From Thermoplasmata archaeon (GTDB lineage: Archaea > Thermoplasmatota > Thermoplasmata > Lutacidiplasmatales > UBA184), in assembly GCA_022750115.1 (NCBI GenBank), contig JAKIWI010000005.1:124001-188000 (forward strand): a stretch of 64,000 nt of DNA. Direction: 5' to 3'. Position 1 is the stretch's first letter; each line of letters begins with the position of its first letter. The position numbers and the translations under genes were made by a program. The notes beneath the pieces were generated by a model that saw only the letters and a program-made list of their open reading frames with translations, made no database searches and was not told the origin of the DNA. Positions 26,949 to 36,162 of the stretch are shown here, in pieces.

Positions 26949-28457
26949 CTACGCCGCCGCGCCGTCGAGAAGGGAAGCGAAGGAGCGACCGTGCATCCCC
27001 GGCGGCACCGGGACGTCCATCGTCTCGAGGATCGTCGGCGCGACGTCGAGAAGCGAGCGGGGCACGGTCTCCGACTGGGGGCTGACCCCGTCGCCCGAGG
27101 CGATCAGGATGCCGTTCATCCGGTGGACGCCGCTCCCGTAGAAGAATCCCGGCCGATCGCGGAGCATCGGTTCGGGGTAGCTGAAGTCCATCCGGGGCTC
27201 GGTCCCGAGGTCGTCGATCTTCAGGAGGAGCGCGGGCGCCAGGTCGAGATGCGTCCCCTCGTAGATCTCGGTCGGGTCGAACACCTCGATGTGCGCCGCG
27301 CGGTAGCTCTCGAGGCGTTGGCGGATCTCGCCGACGATCGCCCGCCGCCGCTCCGGGGTGATCGACCGATTGTACGGGTTGGTGTAGATCCCCTCCGGGA
27401 CCGGGTAGGAGAACGCCGTCGTCCGGTCCCAGTCGATCCGGTTGGCCATCGCCTCGAAGCTCGACTCGCCGGTGAGGTACTTGGTGAACCGTTCGCGCCG
27501 CGCCCGGCCGCGGAGTCGGTCGGCGAGGAATCCGACGAACCTCCGGGTGGGGCCGAACTTCTCGCTCGCGAGCAGCGCTTGCGAGAGCAGTCGGCGGCGG
27601 CCGCCGGCGCCGCCGTTCTTGAAGACCAGGTAGCCCTCCTGGGCGAGCCATCGGTTCGTGAAGAAATCCGCCTCGGCGGGACCATGACCGTGGTCGGAGA
27701 TCACGAGCGTGACAGCGGGACCACCGGCCTCCCGGAACGCCGTGTCGATCCGAGCGCATGCCGCGTCGACGCCGCGCCAGAATTCGGTCAGGTCGTGGCC
27801 GACCTTCCCGGCCGCTCCGGCCAGCTCCGTCCAGTGCTGGTGCTGGATCCGGTCGGTCTCCCGGAAGAGGACGAAGAGGAAGTCGGGCTTGTACTCCTTG
27901 CAGAGGATCTCGGCCGAGCGTCCGCGTTGTTCGACCCCGCGCGCGGCGAGCGTCATCCACGCTTCCCGGTCGGGCTGTCGGTACGCCGGTAGCTCGGGGA
28001 GGAGGGGCTCCCCCAAGCTGGCTTCGAGGGACGCCCGGAGACCGACCGGATAGGTCGACGGCTGGTCGCTCAGCATTCCGGGAACGACGAACCCGTGGAT
28101 CGGGTAGGCCGACCGGAGAGGGAAGTTCAAGACCCCGACGGAGACTCCGCGACGGGAGAGATGGTCCCAGACCGCCTCGGCGGGGCGGAACGACTGGACG
28201 ATCCGGCTCTTTCCGGGGCCTCCGTCGGGCTCCGTGAACCCGAAGATCCCGAGGCTCCCGGGGTCAAGACCGGTGGCGAAGGAGTACCACGCGGGGATCG
28301 TCTTAGGGGGGTAGACCGAGGCGAGCGGGGCCCGGAGCCCCCGCTCCACGAGCGAGCTCAGGAACGGGAGCGTCCCCGCCTTCATGAGCGGGTCGAGGAG
28401 GTCGAACGTTCCCCCGTCCAGCCCGAGGACGAGAACCCGTCTGCGGGCGTGTGGCAT
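26949..28457 (-). CDS. alkaline phosphatase superfamily phosphodiesterase/nucleotide pyrophosphatase-like protein
   Basis: This 502-residue protein begins RRVLVLGLDGGTFDLLDPLM, the first metal site of the type I phosphodiesterase branch. YPPKTIPAWYSFATG carries the nucleophile region (Thr/Ser near residues 52-55). VISDHGHGP supplies the D-H-x-H metal ligands. ETDRIQHQHW contributes a further Asp/His ligand. Archaeal members hydrolyse or transfer phosphate-linked groups on nucleotides or surface glycolipids; the substrate is unknown. AGGAG lies 8 bases before the ATG. The coupled GT4 gene suggests a glycan or glycolipid pathway (inference). Confidence 0.8.
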   Translation of the reverse strand: MPHARRRVLVLGLDGGTFDLLDPLMKAGTLPFLSSLVERGLRAPLASVYPPKTIPAWYSFATGLDPGSLGIFGFTEPDGGPGKSRIVQSFRPAEAVWDHLSRRGVSVGVLNFPLRSAYPIHGFVVPGMLSDQPSTYPVGLRASLEASLGEPLLPELPAYRQPDREAWMTLAARGVEQRGRSAEILCKEYKPDFLFVLFRETDRIQHQHWTELAGAAGKVGHDLTEFWRGVDAACARIDTAFREAGGPAVTLVISDHGHGPAEADFFTNRWLAQEGYLVFKNGGAGGRRRLLSQALLASEKFGPTRRFVGFLADRLRGRARRERFTKYLTGESSFEAMANRIDWDRTTAFSYPVPEGIYTNPYNRSITPERRRAIVGEIRQRLESYRAAHIEVFDPTEIYEGTHLDLAPALLLKIDDLGTEPRMDFSYPEPMLRDRPGFFYGSGVHRMNGILIASGDGVSPQSETVPRSLLDVAPTILETMDVPVPPGMHGRSFASLLDGAAA

Positions 28458-28538
28458 CGGTGGGCTCCTAACCTTTTGGGGGACGAGGTCGGAGGACCCG
28501 TTTTGGGTAATAAGCCGTGCGGAGCAAAATGGCCGGTC

Positions 28539-30443
28539 TCAGGCCATCCGGATGGCTTCGAGGTTGAACGGGACCCGGGTCTCGATGTTGAACCGCTTGT
28601 GGAGACCGGTCGCCAGGTCGAGCGACTTTGACTCTTCCCCGTGGTTCAGCAGGATGCGGTTCGGCCGCGGGTCGAGGGTTGCGACGTAGTTCATCAACTG
28701 CACGCGGTCGGAGTGGCCGCTGAACCCCTCGATGGTGGCGACCTCGAGGCGGATCGGGACCGCGCCCTGGCGGCCCCCGTCCATGAATGTCGCCTCGTTG
28801 AGACCCCGCTGCAGGCGCCGGCCGAACGTCCCGTCGGCCTGGTAGCCGACGAACAGGATGCCGTTCTTCTCCTCGGGCGCCCAGGCCTTGAAGTATTCCA
28901 TGACCGGGCCGCCGCTCATCATGCCGCTCGTCGCGAGGATGATGCACGGCTCCTTCGAGTCGAGGACGGAGTAGCGCATCTGGGACGAATCGATCCGGTG
29001 GAAGATGTCGGAGAGGAACGGGTTGTCCCCCTGCTGGAAGATCTGCGTCCTCAGCTGACTGTTGAGGTACTCCGGGTAGGCGGTGTGGATCGCCGTCGCC
29101 TCGAAGATCATCCCGTCGAGGTAGACCGGGACCTTCGGGATCCGGCCCTCGCGCATCCGCTCCTCGAGGACGAGCATGACCTCCTGCGAGCGGCCGACGG
29201 CGAACACCGGCACGATCAGCTTCCCGCCGCGCCCCACGACCTTGGAGGCGAGGCTCGCGAACTCGTCGGTCGCCTGTTGCCGGCTCGGCTGGACGTCACG
29301 GTAGCCGCCGTAGGTCGATTCGAGGATCAGCGTCTCGAGGCGGGGGAACCGGTTCGCCGCGGGGTTGAACAGCCAGCTCCGCTCGAACTTGATGTCCCCC
29401 GAATAGGCGAGGTTGTGGTCGCCGTCGCCGAGGTGGAAGTGGCAGATCGACGAGCCGAGGATGTGGCCCGCGTTGTGCATCGTGAGGCGCATGTCGGGCG
29501 CGATGTCGGTCGTCTCGCCCCATCGGAGTGGGATCGTGCGGGCCACCATGTCGCGGACGTGGGAGGAGTCGTAGAGGCCGCGTCGGGCCTCCTGGTTGGT
29601 CACCCGGATCGCGTCGAGCAGCATGAGCGCCATCAGGTCGCGTGTCGGGGCGGTGCAGTAGATCGGCCCGTTGTAACCGTACTTCAGAAGGACCGGCACG
29701 AGGCCGCAGTGGTCGAGGTGAGCGTGGGTGACCACGACGGCATCGAGCGAGTCGAGCGGGAGAAGTTCGGGAGCGTTGAAGAACGGAGTGCGGTCGGATC
29801 CCGGGTCGATCCCGCAATCGATCAGGACCTTCGAGTTCTGGGTGGTGAGCAGGTGGGCGCTGCGACCGACCTCGCGATACCCCCCGAGCGCCGTGTTCCG
29901 CGCCCAGATCTTCTCCGGAAGGCGGTCGCGCGCGATCTTGATGCCGACGTTCCGGAGGAACTTGCGGCGTTGGTCGAAGACGTTGCGGAGGTGCACCCGC
30001 ACCTCCTCGACGGTCTTGGAGGGGATCGGGGGGGTCCGGACGACGGTCGGCACCCAACCGATGCGTCGTTTGAGCTCGTTCAGCACCGAGCCCTGGCGGC
30101 CGATCGCCGCTCCTGGGTTCGCGGCCTCGATCGTCACCTCGCCGGTCTCCGGCTCGAAGAACAGCGCCGAGATCTCGGCCTCGCGGGGAATCAGCTCCCG
30201 GATCGCCGCCTCGGCCTCCTTCGGGTCGATGAGGCTCGCCGGGTCGGTGCGGACGAGCACACGGCGGCGAAGGCGCTGCGCGACCTGGCGGAGGAGGTCG
30301 CCGCCGGAGAGGAACGAGTCGAGTTGTTTCGTGTAAAGGACGATGTGCGGGCCTTCGAGCTCGATGTCGGTAACCTCGATGCCTTCCGGCAAGACCTCCT
30401 TCAGGGCTTCGCGGGTTTGCTCAATGAGCGAGTCGAAACTCAT
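28539..30443 (-). CDS. fttA: beta-CASP ribonuclease FttA/aCPSF1 with N-terminal KH domains
   Basis: The protein is 634 residues, the normal archaeal length. Residues 1-150 hold KH-type RNA-binding domains (GxxG in IGRQG near 114-118). The metallo-beta-lactamase core has THAHLDHCG (239-247), NAGHILGSS and AYSGDIKFE. The beta-CASP domain includes VPVFAVGRSQEVM and ends with ATIEGFSGHSDRVQL and LNHGEESKS. aCPSF1 cleaves nascent RNA at U-rich 3' ends and is the general archaeal termination factor, acting as a dimer. It lies 57 bases downstream of the proteasome beta gene on the same strand and may be co-transcribed with it. Confidence 0.95.
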   Translation of the reverse strand: MSFDSLIEQTREALKEVLPEGIEVTDIELEGPHIVLYTKQLDSFLSGGDLLRQVAQRLRRRVLVRTDPASLIDPKEAEAAIRELIPREAEISALFFEPETGEVTIEAANPGAAIGRQGSVLNELKRRIGWVPTVVRTPPIPSKTVEEVRVHLRNVFDQRRKFLRNVGIKIARDRLPEKIWARNTALGGYREVGRSAHLLTTQNSKVLIDCGIDPGSDRTPFFNAPELLPLDSLDAVVVTHAHLDHCGLVPVLLKYGYNGPIYCTAPTRDLMALMLLDAIRVTNQEARRGLYDSSHVRDMVARTIPLRWGETTDIAPDMRLTMHNAGHILGSSICHFHLGDGDHNLAYSGDIKFERSWLFNPAANRFPRLETLILESTYGGYRDVQPSRQQATDEFASLASKVVGRGGKLIVPVFAVGRSQEVMLVLEERMREGRIPKVPVYLDGMIFEATAIHTAYPEYLNSQLRTQIFQQGDNPFLSDIFHRIDSSQMRYSVLDSKEPCIILATSGMMSGGPVMEYFKAWAPEEKNGILFVGYQADGTFGRRLQRGLNEATFMDGGRQGAVPIRLEVATIEGFSGHSDRVQLMNYVATLDPRPNRILLNHGEESKSLDLATGLHKRFNIETRVPFNLEAIRMA

Positions 30444-30500
30444 CCGTCTACATCGAAAGGGTTCGGGCGGAAGGGGTTGGCCCGGAAATCGCGGAACGAC

Positions 30501-31172
30501 TTAGGGGAGCACGGGCGGTAGCGGTATCTTGAGTGCCTTCAAGCGCTTATTGATTTCGTCGTCGGAGAACTCCCGATACTCCTTCGACGTGATCGTGTGG
30601 ACGATGTAGCCGTCGCCGCTCGCGCTGTCGCGCTTCATCGCGACCGTGAGGCCGCGGAGCGCGATGTCGACGCCGTCGGAGACCGAGACGTCGCGCGTGT
30701 ATGTCTCCTCCAGGATGCCGTAGGCGAACGTGGAGCCGCTGCCCACGGAGACGTAGCGGTCTTCGATCGAGCCGCCCGCGGGGTCCACGGAGTAGACGTG
30801 ACCGCCCTTCTGGTCGACCCCGCCGAGGATCAACCAGGCGTAGTAGGGCATGTAGCGATTGCCGCTGAGGATGTTGGCGAGAAGGGTGGCCGCGCCGTCG
30901 ACGCTGAGCTGCGCGCTGCGCCGCAGCCGGTAGAGCGCGACCTCCGCCCGGAGGTAGCGGCCCAGAACCTGCGCGTCGCCGACCAAGCCGGCGACCGTCA
31001 TGCCGATGTTCTGGTCGATCTTGAACAACTTGTTCGTGGATTTGTTGGCGATGAGGGTACCGGCCGTCGCTCGGCGCTCGGTCGCGAGGACGACGCCGTC
31101 CTTCGCGACGAGTCCGATGGTCGTGGTACCTTTCAGGAGGCGCTCCTCGTCCTTCGTGGTGACTGCGTGCAT
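30501..31172 (-). CDS. psmB: 20S proteasome beta subunit
   Basis: This 223-residue precursor has the autoprocessing site LLKG|TTTIGL, so Thr16 becomes the catalytic Thr1 and the propeptide is only 15 residues. ERRATAGTLIANKSTNKLF holds the catalytic Lys33 equivalent, and SVGSGSTFAYGILEE carries the SGS-type motif near Ser129. It forms the inner rings of the 20S core. GGAGGG sits about 6 bases before the ATG, and a strong TATA-like box lies 50 bases upstream, so this gene has a leadered message. The alpha subunit is not in the window. Confidence 0.95.
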   Translation of the reverse strand: MHAVTTKDEERLLKGTTTIGLVAKDGVVLATERRATAGTLIANKSTNKLFKIDQNIGMTVAGLVGDAQVLGRYLRAEVALYRLRRSAQLSVDGAATLLANILSGNRYMPYYAWLILGGVDQKGGHVYSVDPAGGSIEDRYVSVGSGSTFAYGILEETYTRDVSVSDGVDIALRGLTVAMKRDSASGDGYIVHTITSKEYREFSDDEINKRLKALKIPLPPVLP

Positions 31173-31220
31173 CGAACCCTCCGACGTGTACTCGGAAAAT
31201 CGGTCGGGTGACCGATGGTC

Positions 31221-31231
31221 GATATATAAGG
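31221..31231 (-). promoter_or_regulatory. TATA box of the proteasome beta promoter
   Basis: The minus strand reads CCTTATATATCG, the best TATA match in the window, 49-59 bases before the ATG at 31172. The predicted leader of about 25 bases contains the GGAGGG ribosome-binding site. Confidence 0.7.
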
Positions 31232-31344
31232 CCGCGCGGGGCGATTACGCCGTCGAAACCGTCCCCGACGAGATCCGACCCCCATGAGGGTTGCCAAGCC
31301 GATTCGATAACTAGAAACGACAACGAACCCGTGGGGCGTTCCCG

Positions 31345-32091
31345 ATGTTCCGAGTAGGAACCCGCCTCGTCGCTGTGTGCGTCCTCTCGGCACTCACGCT
31401 GGTGGTTTCGCTCAGCGCGCCTGCGGTGGCGAGCGGGAGCGGCTACGACCAGAGCTACTCCCGGCCCCCGGGAAGTGTCGCCAATGGCGCGATCGACCTC
31501 GTGGCCGTTTCGACGAACGACCCGGGAGGGAGCAATCTCACGGTCAGTTTCTCCGTCAGCGGGACGCCCGACGTGACGGACCCGAGCTACCTCTACCACA
31601 TCGGCTTCTCCGGGTGCAATAAGTCTCTCACCGGGGGAATCTGGATCACGAACAATTCCACCCTCGCGTTCTTCCAGTCATTCGCCGATGGCGGACCGCT
31701 CGGCCACGCTCCCTTTCATCTCAGCGGCTCGACGATCACCTTGTCCGTGCCCAAAGGGGTCGCGGGGCCCCCGTTGGGATTGGGGGTGATTGCGAACGCG
31801 TCCCGGAACGCGACCCCGACCGGCGGCTTCCCGGACAGCACCCTTGGCGAGAACTGCTCCCACACGAACGACCCCGCCTCCTGCCCGTCCGCGGTGGCCT
31901 GTCCGCGGACCGGCGGAACCGACACCGGCGGCCCCGGCCCGAGCGGGTACTTGGGTTACGGCCCCCTCTTCGTCACCTCCGTCGTGCTCGGGGCGCTGGT
32001 GACGTTCGTCGTCGGCGTCCTCGGAATCCGGCTCCTCGTCCGTCGGCTTCGACCTCCCCCGTCCCCCCCAATCCCGCCGGTGGAGCCATAG
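31345..32091 (+). CDS. secreted membrane-anchored protein, unknown function
   Basis: This 248-residue protein has a signal peptide (about residues 8-29, [21 protein letters not shown]) and a C-terminal transmembrane helix (about 208-231) followed by R-R-L-R-P-P-P and a proline-rich tail. The ectodomain is beta-rich with several sequons ([23 protein letters not shown]) and two cysteine pairs (one in [10 protein letters not shown]). No enzymatic motif was seen. It is divergent from the proteasome beta gene; a weak A+T stretch, GATAACTAG, lies about 32-40 bases before the ATG. Confidence 0.7.
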   Translation: MFRVGTRLVAVCVLSALTLVVSLSAPAVASGSGYDQSYSRPPGSVANGAIDLVAVSTNDPGGSNLTVSFSVSGTPDVTDPSYLYHIGFSGCNKSLTGGIWITNNSTLAFFQSFADGGPLGHAPFHLSGSTITLSVPKGVAGPPLGLGVIANASRNATPTGGFPDSTLGENCSHTNDPASCPSAVACPRTGGTDTGGPGPSGYLGYGPLFVTSVVLGALVTFVVGVLGIRLLVRRLRPPPSPPIPPVEP

Positions 32092-32159
32092 CCCCGGGAC
32101 CCGCGTCCTCGCACCGGCCCACGTCGGCGACGGTCGGAGAACTCCGTTTCGCACCGAAC

Positions 32160-32169
32160 CGCTAAATGG
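32160..32169 (+). promoter_or_regulatory. possible TATA-like box for the sdh operon
   Basis: CGCTAAATGG is an A+T island 32-41 bases before the sdhA ATG at 32201. Its similarity to the consensus is only moderate. Confidence 0.4.
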
Positions 32170-32200
32170 CCCAACGGCTCGGTCCGCCGGTTGTAGTTTC

Positions 32201-33874
32201 ATGCACCGTCACGACGTCGTGGTCGTCGGCGCCGGACTCGCCGGCCAGCGGGCCGCCCTCGCCGCGATCGAGGCGAAGAGCGACGTTGCGATCGTCTCGA
32301 AGCTCCACCCGCTCCGCTCCCATTCGGGCGCGGCGCAGGGCGGCATCAACGCCGCGATCGGGAAGGAAGACTCCGTCGACACCCACATCTACGACACGGT
32401 GAAGGGCTCCGACTACCTCGGAGACCAGGACGCGATCGAATTCTTCTGCCGCGAGGCCGGCCCAACGGTCATCGAGATGGAGCACTTCGGCACCATCTTC
32501 AGCCGGGCGCCCGACGGGAGCCTCGCGCGCCGTCCGTTCGGGGGTGCGGCGTTCCCCCGGACGATCTACGCCGCGGACCGGACCGGTCTCGCGCTTCTCC
32601 AAGGCCTGTACGAGCGGCTCGGCACCGAGTCGTTCACGATGTACGACGAGTGGGACCTCACCTCGGTCGTGGTCCATGAAGGGCGCTGCCAGGGCATCGT
32701 CGCGTTCGACCGTCGACGCGGGTCGTTCGAGGAGATCGCGGCGAAGAGCGTCGTGCTGGCGACCGGCCCCTGCGGTCGCGTCTACGGGCGAACTACCAAC
32801 TCGCACACCTCGACCGGAGACGGCATCGCGGCGGCGTACCGCGCCGGCGCGGCGCTGAAGGATATGGAGTTCGTCCAGTTCCACCCCACGGCCCTGCTCG
32901 AATCCTCGATCCTCATCACCGAGGGGGCGCGCGGGGAGGGCGGGATCCTCAAGAACGTCAATGGTGAGCGATTCATGGCTCGCTACGCCCCGCACGTGCT
33001 CGACCTCGCCAGCCGCGACGTCGTCAGTCGGGCGATCATCACCGAGGTCCGCGAGGGCCGCGGTTTCCCGGGACCCTACGTCCATCTCGAGCTGATGCAC
33101 CTCGGGAAGGAGAAGATCGAGTCGCGGCTCCAGGAGATCTGCGACTTCTGCCGGACGTTCGCGGGGATCGACCCGGTGACGCAGCCAATCCCCGTGATGC
33201 CCGCCCAGCACTACATGATGGGCGGCATCGGCACCAACATCCGGGGCGAGACGAACATCCCAGGACTCCTCGCGGCCGGGGAGGCGGCCTGCGTCTCGAT
33301 CCACGGCGCGAACCGACTCGGCGGTAACTCGCTCCTCGAGACGCTGGTGTTCGGCAAACAGGCCGGGATTGCCGCCGCCGAACACGCTGCGAGGGCCCCC
33401 GCGCCCTCCGTGGACCCCGCCGACGTGGCGAAGGATGCCGCGACGGTCGATGCGATGATGCGCCGTTCGGACGGGGAAGAGCCCCAGCACCTCCGCATCG
33501 CGATGCAAGCCGCCATGGACTCGAAGGTCGGGGTTTTCCGGCTGCCCGAGGAGCTGACCGCGGCGCTCGCCGACGTTCGGGCTCTCCAGACCCGCTACGA
33601 GCGCGTGCGCGTGGTCGACAGCTCGAAGTCCTACAACCTCAACTTGACCGATGCCCTCGAGACCGGGCACATGCTCGACCTCGCCGAGGCGATCGTCGTC
33701 GGGGCGATTGCGCGGACCGAGAGCCGCGGCGCTCACTCTCGCGTCGATTTCCCCAAGCGCGACGACGCGAACTGGATGCGCCACACGCTCGCGACCCGGG
33801 GCCCGAGCGGCCCCGTCCTCTCCTACGCGCCGGTCACCTACACGCGGTGGGAGCCGAAGGAGCGGGTGTACTGA
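32201..33874 (+). CDS. sdhA: succinate dehydrogenase/fumarate reductase flavoprotein subunit
   Basis: This 557-residue protein oxidises succinate to fumarate with covalently bound FAD. The FAD-binding GAGLAGQ is at residues 10-16, and the histidyl-FAD attachment region [11 protein letters not shown] is at 38-48. FVQFHPTAL and [12 protein letters not shown] are active-site segments, and the C-terminal MGGIGTN and [12 protein letters not shown] follow. The length is slightly shorter than bacterial SdhA. It overlaps sdhB by one base (TGATG). No heme or hydrophobic anchor gene is in the operon. Confidence 0.95.
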   Translation: MHRHDVVVVGAGLAGQRAALAAIEAKSDVAIVSKLHPLRSHSGAAQGGINAAIGKEDSVDTHIYDTVKGSDYLGDQDAIEFFCREAGPTVIEMEHFGTIFSRAPDGSLARRPFGGAAFPRTIYAADRTGLALLQGLYERLGTESFTMYDEWDLTSVVVHEGRCQGIVAFDRRRGSFEEIAAKSVVLATGPCGRVYGRTTNSHTSTGDGIAAAYRAGAALKDMEFVQFHPTALLESSILITEGARGEGGILKNVNGERFMARYAPHVLDLASRDVVSRAIITEVREGRGFPGPYVHLELMHLGKEKIESRLQEICDFCRTFAGIDPVTQPIPVMPAQHYMMGGIGTNIRGETNIPGLLAAGEAACVSIHGANRLGGNSLLETLVFGKQAGIAAAEHAARAPAPSVDPADVAKDAATVDAMMRRSDGEEPQHLRIAMQAAMDSKVGVFRLPEELTAALADVRALQTRYERVRVVDSSKSYNLNLTDALETGHMLDLAEAIVVGAIARTESRGAHSRVDFPKRDDANWMRHTLATRGPSGPVLSYAPVTYTRWEPKERVY

Positions 33875-34845
33875 TGGCGGCGAGCACGACGTCGACGCCG
33901 TTCGAGGTGTACCGGTTCGACCCGTCCAAGGACTCGGCGCCCCGATACGACCGGTTCACGCTCGACCTCCCCGCCCACACGCCGGTGCTGACCGCACTCC
34001 TCAAGATTCGGACGGAGAACGACCCGTCCCTCACGCTGCGCTACTCCTGCCGGAGCGCGATCTGCGGCTCCTGCGCGATGCTGATCAACTCGAAGAGCCG
34101 ACTCGCCTGCCAGACCCCCGTCGGGCCGGAGCTCGCCCGTCACGGCAAGATCGTGATCGAGCCGATGCGCAACCAGCCGGTGGTCCGCGACCTCGTCGTC
34201 GACCAGAAGCCGTTCTGGGACCGGTACCGGAAGATCGAGCCGTTCCTGAAGACCGACGCGCGCGACCCGATGCCGGTCGGGCGGGAGAACCCGATGACGC
34301 CGGAGCAGGTCGACCGATTCCACGAGACTCCTCGCTGCATCGCCTGCGCCGCCTGCTACTCCGCCTGCCCCGCCGTCGAGGCCGACCCGGAGTTCCCCGG
34401 GCCGATGGCGCTCGCCAAGCTCTACCGGTTCGTCGTCGACCCGCGCGACAAGGACTCGAAGAACCGCCTCGTTCGCATCCAGCCCGAGGGACTCTGGCTC
34501 TGCCTCCGCTGCCACCTGTGCACCGAGGCGTGCCCGAAGGATGTCCGGCCGTCGGAGCGGATCCGCGACCTCAAGGAGATGGCCATCGCGGCCGCCGGGG
34601 TCTCCGAGCCCGGGAGCCGCCACGCCGTCGGCTTCAAGGACAACATCGCCGAGGCGGGCATCCTCAACGAGTTCAAGCTCGTCCGGCAGACCTACGGGCC
34701 CATGGACCTGCTCCGCCAGCTTCCGCAGGGGATCAAGGTCGCGCGCAAGAAGCCGGAGATCCTGAAGAAGCCCGACCCGATCGAGGGACTCGACGAGGTC
34801 CGCGCGATCTACAAGGCCCTCGACCCCGACGCGGAGGACCGGTGA
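33874..34845 (+). CDS. sdhB: succinate dehydrogenase iron-sulphur subunit
   Basis: This 323-residue protein relays electrons from FAD. The 2Fe-2S ligands are Cys59, Cys64, Cys67 and Cys79 (SCRSAICGSC). The second site CIACAACYSACP (155-166) and the third CLRCHLCTEACP (210-221) each have four cysteines in a C-x2-C-x2-C-x3-C pattern. Classical SdhB has only three at the third site (3Fe-4S), so a second 4Fe-4S cluster is expected here, as in Sulfolobus-type (E-type) enzymes. A C-terminal extension of about 90 residues follows. Its TGA overlaps the next gene's GTG. Confidence 0.93.
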   Translation: MAASTTSTPFEVYRFDPSKDSAPRYDRFTLDLPAHTPVLTALLKIRTENDPSLTLRYSCRSAICGSCAMLINSKSRLACQTPVGPELARHGKIVIEPMRNQPVVRDLVVDQKPFWDRYRKIEPFLKTDARDPMPVGRENPMTPEQVDRFHETPRCIACAACYSACPAVEADPEFPGPMALAKLYRFVVDPRDKDSKNRLVRIQPEGLWLCLRCHLCTEACPKDVRPSERIRDLKEMAIAAAGVSEPGSRHAVGFKDNIAEAGILNEFKLVRQTYGPMDLLRQLPQGIKVARKKPEILKKPDPIEGLDEVRAIYKALDPDAEDR

Positions 34846-35729
34846 AGCTGGCCTACTACCCCGGCTGCGTCGCCCAGGAGTCGGGCAAGGAGCTCGACAT
34901 GGCGACCCGATGGGTCTGCCGTCACCTCGGCATCGAGCTCGTCGATTTCCCGAACTTCTCCTGCTGCGGGTCCGGGTTCATCGACGAGGCGAACTCGATC
35001 CTGAACGTCGCATTGAACGCGCGCAACCTCGCGATCGCCGAGCGGGCCGGTCTCGACCTCCTCACGGTGTGCTCGACCTGCCAGGGGATGCTGACCCTCG
35101 CCAACCGGCGGCTGGAGGAGCCGGCCACCAAGGCGCGCGTGGACGGCGTCCTCGCGCCGCTGCGGCTCTCCTACAGCGGGAAGACCAAGGTAACCCACCT
35201 CCTCGGCGTGCTCGTCGACACGATCGGCGTCGACGCGCTCCGCTCGCGCGTGGTGCGGCCGCTCCAGGGCCTGAAGGTCGGGGCGTTCTACGGCTGCCAT
35301 CTTCTCCGCCCGCAGTCCGAGATGAACTCGGAGAGCGCGGAGGAACCGCACTCCTTCGAGGACCTGATCAGCGCGCTCGGCGCGACGCCCGTGCTCTATC
35401 GAGGGCGCGTGATGTGCTGCGGCTTCCCGATCCTGTTCGTCAAGGAGCCGACGGCGAACCGGATCGCCGGCCGACAGATCGACGACGCGAAGGCCCACGG
35501 GGCCGATGCGATGGCGACGCCGTGCCCGCTCTGCCACATCTCCCTCGACAGTTTCCAGAACAAGGCCGAGCACGAGGTCGGCCACTCGCTCGATATGCCG
35601 GTGTTCCACCTCCCGCAGCTGGTGGGGCTCGCGTTGGGTGCCTCGGCCGAGGAGCTCGGCCTCCCGCGCCACCTCGTCGCCACCGACGCCGCCCTCGCGA
35701 AGGTCGCCCGGGTCGCGGTACCGACATGA
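34842..35729 (+). CDS. CCG-domain (HdrB/SdhE-like) subunit of the succinate dehydrogenase
   Basis: The protein is 295 residues from a GTG at 34842 (overlap GTGA). Two cysteine-rich CCG domains are visible: FSCCGSGF with CSTCQGM, and MCCGFPILF with TPCPLCHISLD. This is the pattern of heterodisulphide reductase HdrB and of SdhE, the third subunit of archaeal E-type succinate:quinone reductases, where it carries a cluster and contributes to quinone contact. It begins KLAYYPGCVAQESG, typical of the family. Tight coupling with sdhAB supports membership of the same complex. It has no transmembrane helix. Confidence 0.88.
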   Translation: MKLAYYPGCVAQESGKELDMATRWVCRHLGIELVDFPNFSCCGSGFIDEANSILNVALNARNLAIAERAGLDLLTVCSTCQGMLTLANRRLEEPATKARVDGVLAPLRLSYSGKTKVTHLLGVLVDTIGVDALRSRVVRPLQGLKVGAFYGCHLLRPQSEMNSESAEEPHSFEDLISALGATPVLYRGRVMCCGFPILFVKEPTANRIAGRQIDDAKAHGADAMATPCPLCHISLDSFQNKAEHEVGHSLDMPVFHLPQLVGLALGASAEELGLPRHLVATDAALAKVARVAVPT

Positions 35730-36136
35730 CCGCCCACGAGCGCTTCTCCGACGGAAGCCCGTGGGAACCGCGCGTCGGCTACGTGCGCGCGGTCCGCGCG
35801 GGCGAATGCGTCTACGTGTCCGGCACGACCGCCGTCGACGACTCGGGGGAGGTCGTCGGCGAAGGGAGCAGCTACGACCAAGCCCGGTACGCTCTCTCGA
35901 AGGCGGTCCGGGCCCTCGAGGCGCTCGGCGCCTCCCCCGGGGACGTCGTGCGGACCCGCTGGTTCGTCACTCGCATCGACGACTGGGAGGAGGTCGGCCG
36001 CGCCCACCGGGAGGTGTTCGGAGCCATCCCACCGGCATCGACCATGGTCGGGGTCCCCCGCCTCATCGACCCCCGACTCCTCGTCGAGGTCGAGATGGAC
36101 GCGGTCGTCGACCCCGCCAGCCCGCCACGCGTGTAG
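35726..36136 (+). CDS. ridA: RidA/YjgF-family enamine/imine deaminase
   Basis: This 136-residue single-domain protein is of normal RidA length. The family features are the strand CVYVSGTTAVDDSGEVVG, the helix QARYALSKAVRALEALGAS, the VVRTRWFVTRIDDW strand and the C-terminal LLVEVEMDAVVD. RidA proteins hydrolyse reactive enamines/imines from PLP enzymes; the key Arg of canonical RidA is not clearly placed, so it could belong to another subfamily. It overlaps the CCG subunit gene (ATGA), which ties its expression to succinate dehydrogenase. Confidence 0.85.
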   Translation: MTAHERFSDGSPWEPRVGYVRAVRAGECVYVSGTTAVDDSGEVVGEGSSYDQARYALSKAVRALEALGASPGDVVRTRWFVTRIDDWEEVGRAHREVFGAIPPASTMVGVPRLIDPRLLVEVEMDAVVDPASPPRV

Positions 36137-36162
36137 TCCGGCGCGCACGAGGTGGGAGGGTC

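Noticed and set aside
26991-27992. Long plus-strand frame opposite the phosphodiesterase gene
   Set aside because: Composition is Arg/Val/Asp-rich antisense shadow; the minus frame carries the catalytic motifs.
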